The notes under the pieces: generated by a model
Told to the model about the DNA's origin: nothing
What the model saw: the letters and a program-made list of their open reading frames with translations, nothing else
Databases searched by the model: none
In this document: piece by piece, positions 1 to 5,452 of the stretch
How positions within the stretch are numbered: the stretch's first letter is position 1
Layout of the letters: every line of letters begins with the position of its first letter
Made by a program: the position numbers and the translations under genes
Origin: an uncultured Collinsella sp.
GTDB taxonomy: Bacteria; Actinomycetota; Coriobacteriia; Coriobacteriales; Coriobacteriaceae
Length of the DNA: 11,154 nucleotides
Assembly: GCA_900544205.1 (NCBI GenBank)
Contig: UQUG01000061.1
Location: 1 to 11,154 of the forward strand
Direction: 5' to 3'

Positions 1-28
1 GTGCCAATTTGGGGTGCAGTAGTGCTGC

Positions 29-188
29 GCCACGAAAAGGGCCTATCTACTACGTTTAAGCCGCAGGGGTCAACCATAGTCGGCTTTTTCGAAAATCGAC
101 AAGCTGTCTACCTGCGGTTTTGTTTTCACGGTTTTCGGTATGGTCGAGGCTATCCGTGTTAACGTAGTAGATAGGCCACTTTTGTGGC
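29..188. repeat. Nested inverted-repeat element, MITE-like or structured RNA
   Basis: A perfect 17 bp inverted repeat pairs 40-56 (starts GGCCTATCTACTACG) with 161-177. Beyond it the complementarity continues imperfectly to GCCAC at 29-33 and GTGGC at 184-188, with about one bulged base per side. Inside lie two more stems: CCGCAGG (61-67) with CCTGCGG (111-117), itself enclosing a GTCG/CGAC hairpin around TTTTCGAAAA (79-100), and CACGG (127-131) with CCGTG (154-158). Folded as RNA this would be a three-way junction; as DNA it resembles a small non-autonomous element with terminal inverted repeats. No ORF is present inside, and no target-site duplication is evident. It may be a MITE, a REP-type element or a non-coding RNA; the sequence alone does not decide. 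Confidence 0.6.
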
Positions 189-245
189 AAGGGGGCCGAT
201 CTGCGGGTCAGGGTAGCCAAAAGAACCCCGTCCCAAAAAGACTGA

Positions 246-277
246 TTGGGAGCTGGGGCGTGTCGATGCGATAGTAT
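246..277 (+). promoter_or_regulatory. Probable promoter of the GntR-family gene
   Basis: TTGGGA (246-251) is followed after 18 bp by GATAGT (270-275), which is preceded by TGC, giving an extended -10 of the form TGnGATAGT. Transcription would start near 282 and leave a leader of about 40 nt. The 11-mer TGCGATAGTAT here recurs exactly in front of the glutamine synthetase gene (3136-3146), and with two changes in front of the antitoxin gene. That recurrence is the main support. The rest of 189-322 shows no gene or clear hairpin. Confidence 0.45.
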
Positions 278-322
278 TACGTGGTGATATTCGACAAACC
301 GTGAGCTTCATCCGAGGGCTTT

Positions 323-1015
323 ATGGAACAACACCAGCATTATCAGAGCTTGCAAGATCAGGCGTACAACGCATTGCGCTCCAAGATTATCTATGCCGAG
401 CTCAAGCCCGGCACGCGCCTTTCGGCGATTGGTCTGGAAAAGGAGACGGGAATCGGGCGCACGCCCATTCGCGAATCCTTTGTGCGCCTGCGTGAGCAGG
501 AGCTGGTGGAAACGCGTCCCAAAAGCGGCACCTACGTCTCTAAGATCAGCATGGAACGCGCCGAAAACGCCTGCTTTTTGCGCGAGAAGCTCGAGAGAAG
601 CGTGCTTATTAAATGCTGTTCGGCCGCCTCGCCCGAGCAAAAGCAGCGGCTTGAGCAGATTCTTGCCGAGTCCGAGTCGCTCGACCATAGCGAAACGCGT
701 CGTTTCTTTGACCTGGACAACCTGTTCCATGAGACGTGTTTTGAGATTGCCGGTCGTCACATGTTGTGGGATTGGATGAAGAGCATCAACACGCATTTTG
801 AGCGATACAACTGGTTGCGTATGGTGTCGCAGGATCTGGATTGGGAACCGATTCGTCGGCAGCATCGCCGGATTCTCGAGGCCATTAAGAGGGGCGATAC
901 CGATGCGGCGAGTTATCTGGCAGAGACGCACTTGCACCTGATGCCCGAGGAGCAGGGCCCGGTTATCGCCTTGCATCCCGACTATTTTGAGCTGCCTAAA
1001 GACTCGTCTATCTAG
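323..1015 (+). CDS. GntR-family transcriptional regulator, FadR/FCD subfamily
   Basis: This 230-residue protein is a likely metabolite-responsive DNA-binding repressor. Residues about 11-75 form the GntR winged helix-turn-helix, with the typical LRSKII..G.L.PG.RL and TPIRESFVRL signatures and the wing GTYV. Residues about 80-210 are an all-helical FCD ligand domain. The usual metal-site residues can be placed at D132 and H136 (DxxxH), H181 and H203, so a metal-assisted carboxylate ligand is plausible. The length is normal for the family. The ATG at 323 has a GAGGG ribosome site only 4 nt upstream. No catabolic or transport genes adjoin it, so its targets are elsewhere or unknown; the next gene is another one-component regulator. 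The family is clear, the effector is not. Confidence 0.9.
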   Translation: MEQHQHYQSLQDQAYNALRSKIIYAELKPGTRLSAIGLEKETGIGRTPIRESFVRLREQELVETRPKSGTYVSKISMERAENACFLREKLERSVLIKCCSAASPEQKQRLEQILAESESLDHSETRRFFDLDNLFHETCFEIAGRHMLWDWMKSINTHFERYNWLRMVSQDLDWEPIRRQHRRILEAIKRGDTDAASYLAETHLHLMPEEQGPVIALHPDYFELPKDSSI

Positions 1016-1049
1016 CCCATCATCGCATCTGCTCGAGACGCAAAAAACG

Positions 1050-1072
1050 ACGCTGCTCACCTACAGCGTTTT
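1050..1072 (+). terminator. Weak candidate terminator after the GntR gene
   Basis: ACGCTG (1050-1055) pairs with CAGCGT (1064-1069) across an 8 nt loop and runs into TTTT (1069-1072). Further A/T pairing with the GCAAAA upstream would require a 5 nt bulge. The stem is short, so termination may be partial or absent. Confidence 0.35.
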
Positions 1073-1141
1073 GCAAGCGAGATTTTTAAAAAAATGCCTA
1101 AAATGGCTCAGGCTGCCGACAATGGGGAAACGGGGTGCGCC

Positions 1142-2164
1142 ATGGCGCAGATGAGAATCAAGGACATTGCCGCCGAGGCGGGCGTGAGCCCGGCCACGGT
1201 CTCGCGCTATCTCAACAACCGCCCCGGGCAGATGACCGAGGAAACCCGCGCTCGCATCGCGGCGGTTATCGAGCGCACCGGCTATCGCCCACGTGCTGCC
1301 GCGCGCAATCTGCGCAGCTCGCGCACCAACCTCATCGGTGTGATCCTGGCCGACATCGCCAACCCGTTCTCGAGCGCCATGCTTGAAGGACTTTCCGCCA
1401 GCGCCGCCGCGCGCGGCTGCTCGCTCATGACGGCCATTAGCGGCAACGACCCCGCTAAGGAGGCCGAGTCGCTCGCCAGACTTATCGATGCTGACGTGGA
1501 CGGCCTGGTCGTCAACACCTGCGGAGGCAACGACAAGGCGATCGCCGCGGCCGCGGGGCGCCTGCCCGTTGTGCTGCTCGACCGCGACGTTGCCGACGGC
1601 GGTGTCGATCTGGTGACATCTAACAACCGTGAGCTGGTCGCCGGCCTGGTAGACGCCTTGACCGCCGCTGGCAGCGAGCGCCTGTGCCTGCTCACCGAGG
1701 CAAGCGACGACAGCCCCGTGCGTCGCAAGCGCGCCGAGGCCTTTACCGACGAGCTTTTGCACCGCGGCCTTGCCGGCGAGGTCGTCACCCTGGCCGACGG
1801 GGGCGCCACGGGCGTCGGCCGCCTGGACGAGACCATCCGCGGCTATGCAGGTAAAAAGCTCGGCCTCATTGCTGTCAACGGCTTGGTTTTCCTGCGTCTG
1901 ACCGAGGCGCTAGCGCAGCTGGGACCCTCGCTGCCGGCGGGGCTCAAGATCGCGACGTTTGACGACTACCCCTGGAACCATGTGCTCTTTGGTGGCGTGA
2001 CCACGGCCGCGCAGGACACCCTCACCATTGCCGAGCGCGTAGTCGAGCGCCTTTCCGAGCGCATCGACGTTGTTACCACCACCGTGGGCGAGGCCGCAAA
2101 GCTCGCCCCCAAGCGCATCGAGATTCCCGGCCACATCGAACACCGCGCTTCGACCTCGCGCTAG
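1142..2164 (+). CDS. LacI-family transcriptional regulator
   Basis: This 340-residue protein has the standard LacI/GalR layout. Residues 4-27 are the helix-turn-helix (IKDIAAEAGVSPATVSRYLN). The hinge helix lies around residues 50-60 (AARNLRSS), followed by the periplasmic-binding-protein-like core beginning LIGVILADIANPFSS. I chose ATG 1142 because the DNA-binding domain starts right after it and GGGGAAACGGGG lies just upstream. An in-frame ATG at 1094 would add 16 residues with no family counterpart, and a TAAAAT -10-like sequence at 1099-1104 would put transcription initiation downstream of it. Codons are strongly GC-rich. The stop is 42 bp from the antitoxin start with no terminator between. 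No sugar genes adjoin, so the inducer, probably a sugar or sugar acid, cannot be named. Confidence 0.9.
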   Translation: MAQMRIKDIAAEAGVSPATVSRYLNNRPGQMTEETRARIAAVIERTGYRPRAAARNLRSSRTNLIGVILADIANPFSSAMLEGLSASAAARGCSLMTAISGNDPAKEAESLARLIDADVDGLVVNTCGGNDKAIAAAAGRLPVVLLDRDVADGGVDLVTSNNRELVAGLVDALTAAGSERLCLLTEASDDSPVRRKRAEAFTDELLHRGLAGEVVTLADGGATGVGRLDETIRGYAGKKLGLIAVNGLVFLRLTEALAQLGPSLPAGLKIATFDDYPWNHVLFGGVTTAAQDTLTIAERVVERLSERIDVVTTTVGEAAKLAPKRIEIPGHIEHRASTSR

Positions 2165-2201
2165 CCTGTGTGATAATATATAGACAATGTCATACAGGAG
2201 G
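2165..2201 (+). promoter_or_regulatory. Autoregulatory promoter/operator and ribosome site of the TA module
   Basis: CCTGTGTGA (2165-2173) and TCATACAGG (2190-2198) form an inverted repeat with 8 of 9 pairs matching, centred at 2181.5. A second, smaller perfect dyad GACA-A-TGTC occupies 2183-2191. An extended -10 (TGT then GATAAT, 2169-2177) lies inside the larger dyad, so a bound dimer would block RNA polymerase. This is the layout expected for a ribbon-helix-helix antitoxin repressing its own operon. AGGAGG (2196-2201) sits 5 nt before ATG 2207. A -35 is only weakly suggested (TTCGAC, 2149-2154), within the end of the LacI gene. Confidence 0.55.
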
Positions 2202-2206
2202 TATCC

Positions 2207-2701
2207 ATGGCTGCGTCTGTGCTGAGTGTGCGAGTGGACTCGTCAATTAAAGACTCATTTGCCGAACTGTGCGAAGAGCTTGGCATGACTTCGTCTGTTG
2301 CGGTCAATATGTTTATGAGGCAGATGCTGCGCGAGCGCTCTCTGCCGTTTGTTCCTTCACTTGGTAAAAGCTCTGCGAGCGAAAGCGCCGCGACGGGCAT
2401 TTTGGATACTGCCCAGATTGAGTCCGCCGTCCGCGAGGCGGCCAGCTCGATTCCCGCCATCAAAACCGTGATTCTTTTTGGTTCGTATGCCCGTGGCGAG
2501 GCGCATGCCGATAGTGATATTGACTTGCGTCTCGAAGTCGATCGCGAGCAGGGCTTTGGTCTTTTTGCGCTGTCGGCGTTTGGCGAGGCGGTGCGCAAAG
2601 AAACCGGGAGGCAGGTTGATCTCGTCTCTAGTGATCATCTTGATGACGAACTTGCCGCGGTAATCGAGCGCGAAGGAGTGATCCTTTATGATCGCGCGTA
2701 A
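2207..2701 (+). CDS. RelB/DinJ-MNT fusion antitoxin (putative protein adenylyltransferase)
   Basis: This 164-residue protein joins two antitoxin modules. Residues about 3-50 read as a RelB/DinJ-type ribbon-helix-helix: a short strand (VLSVRVD), then helices around LCEELGMTSSVAVNMFMRQML. Residues 51-68 are a Ser/Ala-rich linker. Residues about 69-164 are a minimal nucleotidyltransferase with the motif GS-x10-DxD (G92, S93, D104, D106) and a third candidate acid at D138. In the HepT/MntA (type VII) family, MntA adds AMP to a tyrosine of the HEPN toxin. Here the added N-terminus probably binds the upstream dyad. The gene overlaps the toxin gene by 14 bp, implying translational coupling. Base composition is less GC-rich than in the LacI gene. 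A plain DinJ antitoxin is excluded because no YafQ/RelE toxin follows. Confidence 0.85.
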   Translation: MAASVLSVRVDSSIKDSFAELCEELGMTSSVAVNMFMRQMLRERSLPFVPSLGKSSASESAATGILDTAQIESAVREAASSIPAIKTVILFGSYARGEAHADSDIDLRLEVDREQGFGLFALSAFGEAVRKETGRQVDLVSSDHLDDELAAVIEREGVILYDRA

Positions 2702-3059
2702 GTCAGACAGCCTTCGCGCCCAAGAGGTTTTGGAGGCCATCTCCGAAACGAACGAGCGCATCAAGGCTTTTGATATCACCGAGGACCAGTTTCTGCATGC
2801 GAATGACGTGCGGACGAGGGCGTTGGCGGACTCCCTTTTGATGTGTGCGCTTAGGGTGACGGAAGAAGCGGGCAAATTGTCGGAACGCTCGCAGCGGCTT
2901 CATCCCGAAATTGAATGGCGTGGAATTATCGGCATGAGAAATTATCTTGCGCATGATTACGGCAATGTCGACCGCTCGGTTGTTTGGGATGCAGTGACGA
3001 TGGAGTTCCCTGCGCTGGAACGAGCCTGTAGACAAATTGTCTCCGAATCTGAACGCTAG
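2688..3059 (+). CDS. HEPN-domain toxin, HepT-like (DUF86)
   Basis: This 123-residue, largely helical protein ends in a HEPN signature RNYLAHDY, which fits Rx4HxY with R84, H89 and Y91. In characterised HepT toxins R and H form the RNA-cleaving site of the dimer, and the tyrosine of this motif is the residue AMPylated by MntA, so Y91 is the predicted target. Residues 42-60 (RTRALADSLLMCALRVTEE) match the helix that precedes the motif in DUF86 proteins. Its ATG lies inside the antitoxin gene in another frame, with AAGGAG at 2673-2678. Length and gene order (MNT then HEPN) are typical. Likely RNA targets, such as tRNA or mRNA, cannot be told from sequence. Confidence 0.88.
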   Translation: MIARKSDSLRAQEVLEAISETNERIKAFDITEDQFLHANDVRTRALADSLLMCALRVTEEAGKLSERSQRLHPEIEWRGIIGMRNYLAHDYGNVDRSVVWDAVTMEFPALERACRQIVSESER

Positions 3060-3112
3060 CCGCTCGTTCGCAACTGCCTGTTCGCACACGTTTTTTGAGC
3101 GCTTGATACGCT

Positions 3113-3128
3113 TTAACCCTGCGGAAAC
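3113..3128 (+). promoter_or_regulatory. GlnR-box-like site upstream of the synthetase gene
   Basis: TTAAC (3113-3117), 6 bp, GAAAC (3124-3128) matches the actinobacterial GlnR half-site pair gTnAC-n6-GaAAC at every position except the first G. It ends 7 bp before the extended -10 at 3136, a position compatible with either activation or interference. The adjacent regulator gene (4582-5244) resembles GlnR, which makes the match more meaningful. The consensus is recalled from Streptomyces and Mycobacterium work; binding here is inferred. Confidence 0.4.
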
Positions 3129-3135
3129 ATTTTTC

Positions 3136-3156
3136 TGCGATAGTATCTGCGATATA
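3136..3156 (+). promoter_or_regulatory. Probable promoter of the synthetase gene, with CTGCGATA repeat
   Basis: TGCGATAGTAT (3136-3146) is an extended -10 identical to the one before the GntR gene. CTGCGATA occurs twice, at 3135-3142 and 3147-3154, exactly 12 bp apart, so a second overlapping -10 (TGC then GATATA, 3148-3156) is possible. No good -35 lies at 17 bp, which suggests dependence on the extended -10 or on an activator. The ribosome site is AAAGGGGAG at 3181-3189. Confidence 0.45.
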
Positions 3157-3193
3157 GACCAGTCGAAACCCGCCCGAAAGAAAGGGGAGCGAC

Positions 3194-4531
3194 ATGAACC
3201 AGCAGAACATCGATTACGTACTCCGCTCCGTAGAGCAGCGTGACATCCACTTTGTGCGTTTGTGGTTTGTCGACATTCTCGGCCGCCTCAAGAACTTTGC
3301 CATTAGCCCCGAGGACCTCGAGGTAGCTTTTGAGGAGGGTATTGGCTTTGACGGCTCCGCCATCGAGGGCTTTGCCACGCCCGAGGAAGCCGACATGCTG
3401 GCGTTTCCCGATGCTTCGACCTTCCAGATCCTGCCGTGGCGCCCGAGCCACAACGGCGTCGCCCGCGTGTTCTGCGACGTGTGCACTCCCGATTGCAAGC
3501 CCTTTACCGGCGATCCACGCGATGCCCTGCGCCGCATGTTCCGCAAGGCCGAGAAGGCTGGCTATCTGCTCAACGTGGGCGCCGAGCTGGAGTATTACTA
3601 TTTCCCCGACGAGCACACGCCCGAGCCGCTCGACAACGTGGGCTACTTCGATCTTTCGGTGAGCGATGCCGCCCGCGACCTGCGCCGCAACACGGTCCTC
3701 ACGCTCGAGAAGATGTCCGTGCCCGTGGAGTACACCTTCCACGCCGCCGGTCGCTCGCAGCACGGCATGAGCCTGCGCCACGCCGAGGCCCTGAGCATGT
3801 CCGACGCCATCACCACGGCCAAACTCATCATTAAGCAGCAGGCCTACGAGAGCGGTTGCCACGCCTCCTTTATGCCCAAGCCGTTGGCGGGCGAGGACGG
3901 CAGCGCCATGTTTTTGCATCAGTCGCTGTTCAACCACGACGGCAACAACGTCTTTTGGGGCGAGGACGACGAGAAGTACCATCTCTCCGATATCGCCAAG
4001 CACTATATGGCCGGCATCTTGGCGCACGCACGCGAAATCAGCGCCATCACCAACCCCACGGTCAACTCGTACAAGCGCATCACCACGGGCGGCGACTCCG
4101 TGCCGCAGTACGCCACGTGGGGCCTGCGTAACCGCGCGAGTATGGTCCGCATTCCGGTCTACAAGCCCGGCAAGCAGCTGTCCACGCGCATCGAGCTTCG
4201 TAGCCCCGACCCCATGGCCAATCCGTACCTGGTCAACGCCGTCACGCTGGCGGCTGGTCTCGATGGCATCGAGCGCAAGCTGGAGCTCCCGCCCGAGGCC
4301 ACGGCCGAGACGCTCAAGCTCACCGACCGTCAGATGCTCGAGGCCGGCTACACGCCGCTGCCGCGCTCGCTCAAAGAGGCGCTCGACGTGTTTGAGGACT
4401 CGCAGTTTATGAAGGATGCCCTCGGCGAGCACATCCACAGTTTCTTCCTTAAAAAGAAGCGCGACGAGTGGCATAAGTTTGAGTCCACGATCACCGAGTG
4501 GGAGATTAAGCACTATCTGGCGAACTCCTAA
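3194..4531 (+). CDS. Type I glutamine synthetase homologue with altered metal site
   Basis: This 445-residue protein matches type I GlnA over its full length, in both the N-terminal beta-grasp domain (about 15-100) and the catalytic domain. Retained marks are FDGSAIEGF (D53), the pair E131/E133 (GAELE), FMPKPL, NPTVNSYKR (R295) and RIELRSPDP (E334). Three of the six usual metal ligands appear replaced: the HHEVAPGQHE region reads FHAAGRSQHG, putting A184 and G191 where two glutamates belong, and the MHxH histidine is F240. The Glu-flap segment (GYEAP) reads GGDSVP. The adenylylation-site NLY motif is absent. Glutamine formation is therefore doubtful; a different ligase reaction or a regulatory role is possible. 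No frameshift is visible, and codon use is ordinary. A GlnR-like gene follows after 50 bp. Confidence 0.88.
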   Translation: MNQQNIDYVLRSVEQRDIHFVRLWFVDILGRLKNFAISPEDLEVAFEEGIGFDGSAIEGFATPEEADMLAFPDASTFQILPWRPSHNGVARVFCDVCTPDCKPFTGDPRDALRRMFRKAEKAGYLLNVGAELEYYYFPDEHTPEPLDNVGYFDLSVSDAARDLRRNTVLTLEKMSVPVEYTFHAAGRSQHGMSLRHAEALSMSDAITTAKLIIKQQAYESGCHASFMPKPLAGEDGSAMFLHQSLFNHDGNNVFWGEDDEKYHLSDIAKHYMAGILAHAREISAITNPTVNSYKRITTGGDSVPQYATWGLRNRASMVRIPVYKPGKQLSTRIELRSPDPMANPYLVNAVTLAAGLDGIERKLELPPEATAETLKLTDRQMLEAGYTPLPRSLKEALDVFEDSQFMKDALGEHIHSFFLKKKRDEWHKFESTITEWEIKHYLANS

Positions 4532-4581
4532 TCGCGCTGGCTTGTTCCAGTACGATTGAGCTCATTTCCTTGGAGGCCGAT

Positions 4582-5244
4582 ATGTCCGAAAAGAGTGCCC
4601 TGTTCATGGCGCGCACGACGCGCTTCCACGAGTTTGCCCGCAGCTTGACGACCACCCTGGGTGTCGAGGTGAGCCTGGCAACCCCCGATTCGCCGACTGC
4701 GGCGCACGACTTTGACCTGCTGATCCTCGACTCCGACGGCATCCGCAGCGACCGCATCGATCAGATTGCCAAGTGGCTTGACGATCGCGGCGGTGTCCCC
4801 ATGTTGGTGATCGTCGACGACGAGGCGCTCGGTACCTTGCGCCTGCCCAATCACGCGCATGCCGACTTTGTATGCCCCACGGCGACATCCAACGAGCTTA
4901 AGGCTCGTGCGCAGCGCCTGATGGGCGAGGAGGAGACCGTCGCCGCCGACGATGTGCTCAACATCGACAACCTCGAGATTAACCTGGCTACCTACCAGGT
5001 GACGCTCGATAACGAGCCCATCGACCTGACGCTGATGGAGTACTCGCTGCTGAGCTTTTTGGCGACGCATCCCAACCGTGCCTACAGCCGCGAGGTGCTG
5101 CTGCACCGCGTGTGGGGCTTTGAGTACTGCGGCGGCACGCGCACCGTCGACGTGCACATTCGACGCATCCGCTCCAAGGTGGGCCCGCAGATCGCGGCGC
5201 ACATCACCACCGTCCGTGGCGTGGGTTATCTGTTTAAGGACTAG
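4582..5244 (+). CDS. GlnR-like atypical OmpR-family response regulator
   Basis: This 220-residue protein has a degenerate receiver (about 5-115) and an OmpR-type winged helix (about 127-218). The recognition helix is around TRTVDVHIRRIRSKVG, and the wing ends TVRGVGYLF. D50 (LLILD) may occupy the phospho-acceptor place, but the N-terminal acidic pair is missing and the usual switch lysine is absent (CPTATSNEL around 98-105). Phosphorylation by a kinase is therefore unlikely, as in Streptomyces GlnR, whose layout and length it resembles. No histidine kinase gene adjoins. ATG 4582 has TGGAGG 5 nt upstream; an in-frame TTG at 4570 overlaps that site and is unlikely. It probably shares a transcript with the synthetase gene and may act on the GlnR-box-like site at 3113-3128. 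Assignment to OmpR is firm; GlnR function is inferred. Confidence 0.8.
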   Translation: MSEKSALFMARTTRFHEFARSLTTTLGVEVSLATPDSPTAAHDFDLLILDSDGIRSDRIDQIAKWLDDRGGVPMLVIVDDEALGTLRLPNHAHADFVCPTATSNELKARAQRLMGEEETVAADDVLNIDNLEINLATYQVTLDNEPIDLTLMEYSLLSFLATHPNRAYSREVLLHRVWGFEYCGGTRTVDVHIRRIRSKVGPQIAAHITTVRGVGYLFKD

Positions 5245-5248
5245 ATTT

Positions 5249-5285
5249 CCACCACAAAGGGGACAGGCACCTTCGTGGTGGTTTT
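5249..5285 (+). terminator. Hairpin with T-tract after the GlnR-like gene; REP-like
   Basis: CCACCACAAAGG (5249-5260) pairs with CCTTCGTGGTGG (5270-5281) with one mismatch over a 9 nt loop, followed by TTTT (5282-5285). Placed 4 bp after the stop codon, it should terminate the synthetase-regulator transcript. The GGGGACAGG at 5259-5267 resembles GGGGACGGAGG in the hairpin at 6972-7002, so this may be a dispersed palindromic repeat used as a terminator. Confidence 0.6.
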
Positions 5286-5399
5286 GCCGCATGCGTGGAT
5301 CCCTTTCGAGTTTGCAGCAGAACTTAAGCCTTCCTAAAAGATTGCGTTCTCATACACGTTCGCCCGCATATTGGGGTACAACTCAACGTGAACAATGAT

Positions 5400-5434
5400 G
5401 GCCCGCCACATGTTTGGCGGGCCTTTGGTTATTT
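5400..5434 (+). terminator. Terminator-like hairpin in the htrA leader (possible attenuator)
   Basis: GGCCCGCCA (5400-5408) pairs perfectly with TGGCGGGCC (5415-5423) across a 6 nt loop, followed by TTTGGTTATTT (5424-5434). It ends only 18 bp before the htrA start. Either the htrA promoter lies downstream of it, for which there is little room, or transcripts begun around 5380-5390 pass through it and it acts as a leader attenuator. The rest of the 5286-5399 gap shows only weak promoter-like hexamers (TTGCGT 5342, TACAAC 5377) and no gene. Confidence 0.5.
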
Positions 5435-5452
5435 GACGAAAGGATCGCAGCT

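Noticed and set aside
1094..1141. Upstream ATG for the LacI gene
   Set aside because: It adds 16 residues ahead of the DNA-binding domain, has no ribosome site and lies ahead of the likely transcription start.
3060..3112. Terminator after the HEPN gene
   Set aside because: The only pairing is CGCTC/GAGCG with a loop of more than 30 nt around ACGTTTTTTG; no compact hairpin precedes the T-run.
3113..4513. Long minus-strand open frame opposite the synthetase gene
   Set aside because: It is the antisense reading of a full-length type I glutamine synthetase in GC-rich DNA, with low-complexity Val/Gly/Leu/Arg composition and no domain marks.
4570..4581. TTG start for the GlnR-like gene
   Set aside because: The codon lies within the TGGAGG ribosome site that correctly serves ATG 4582.
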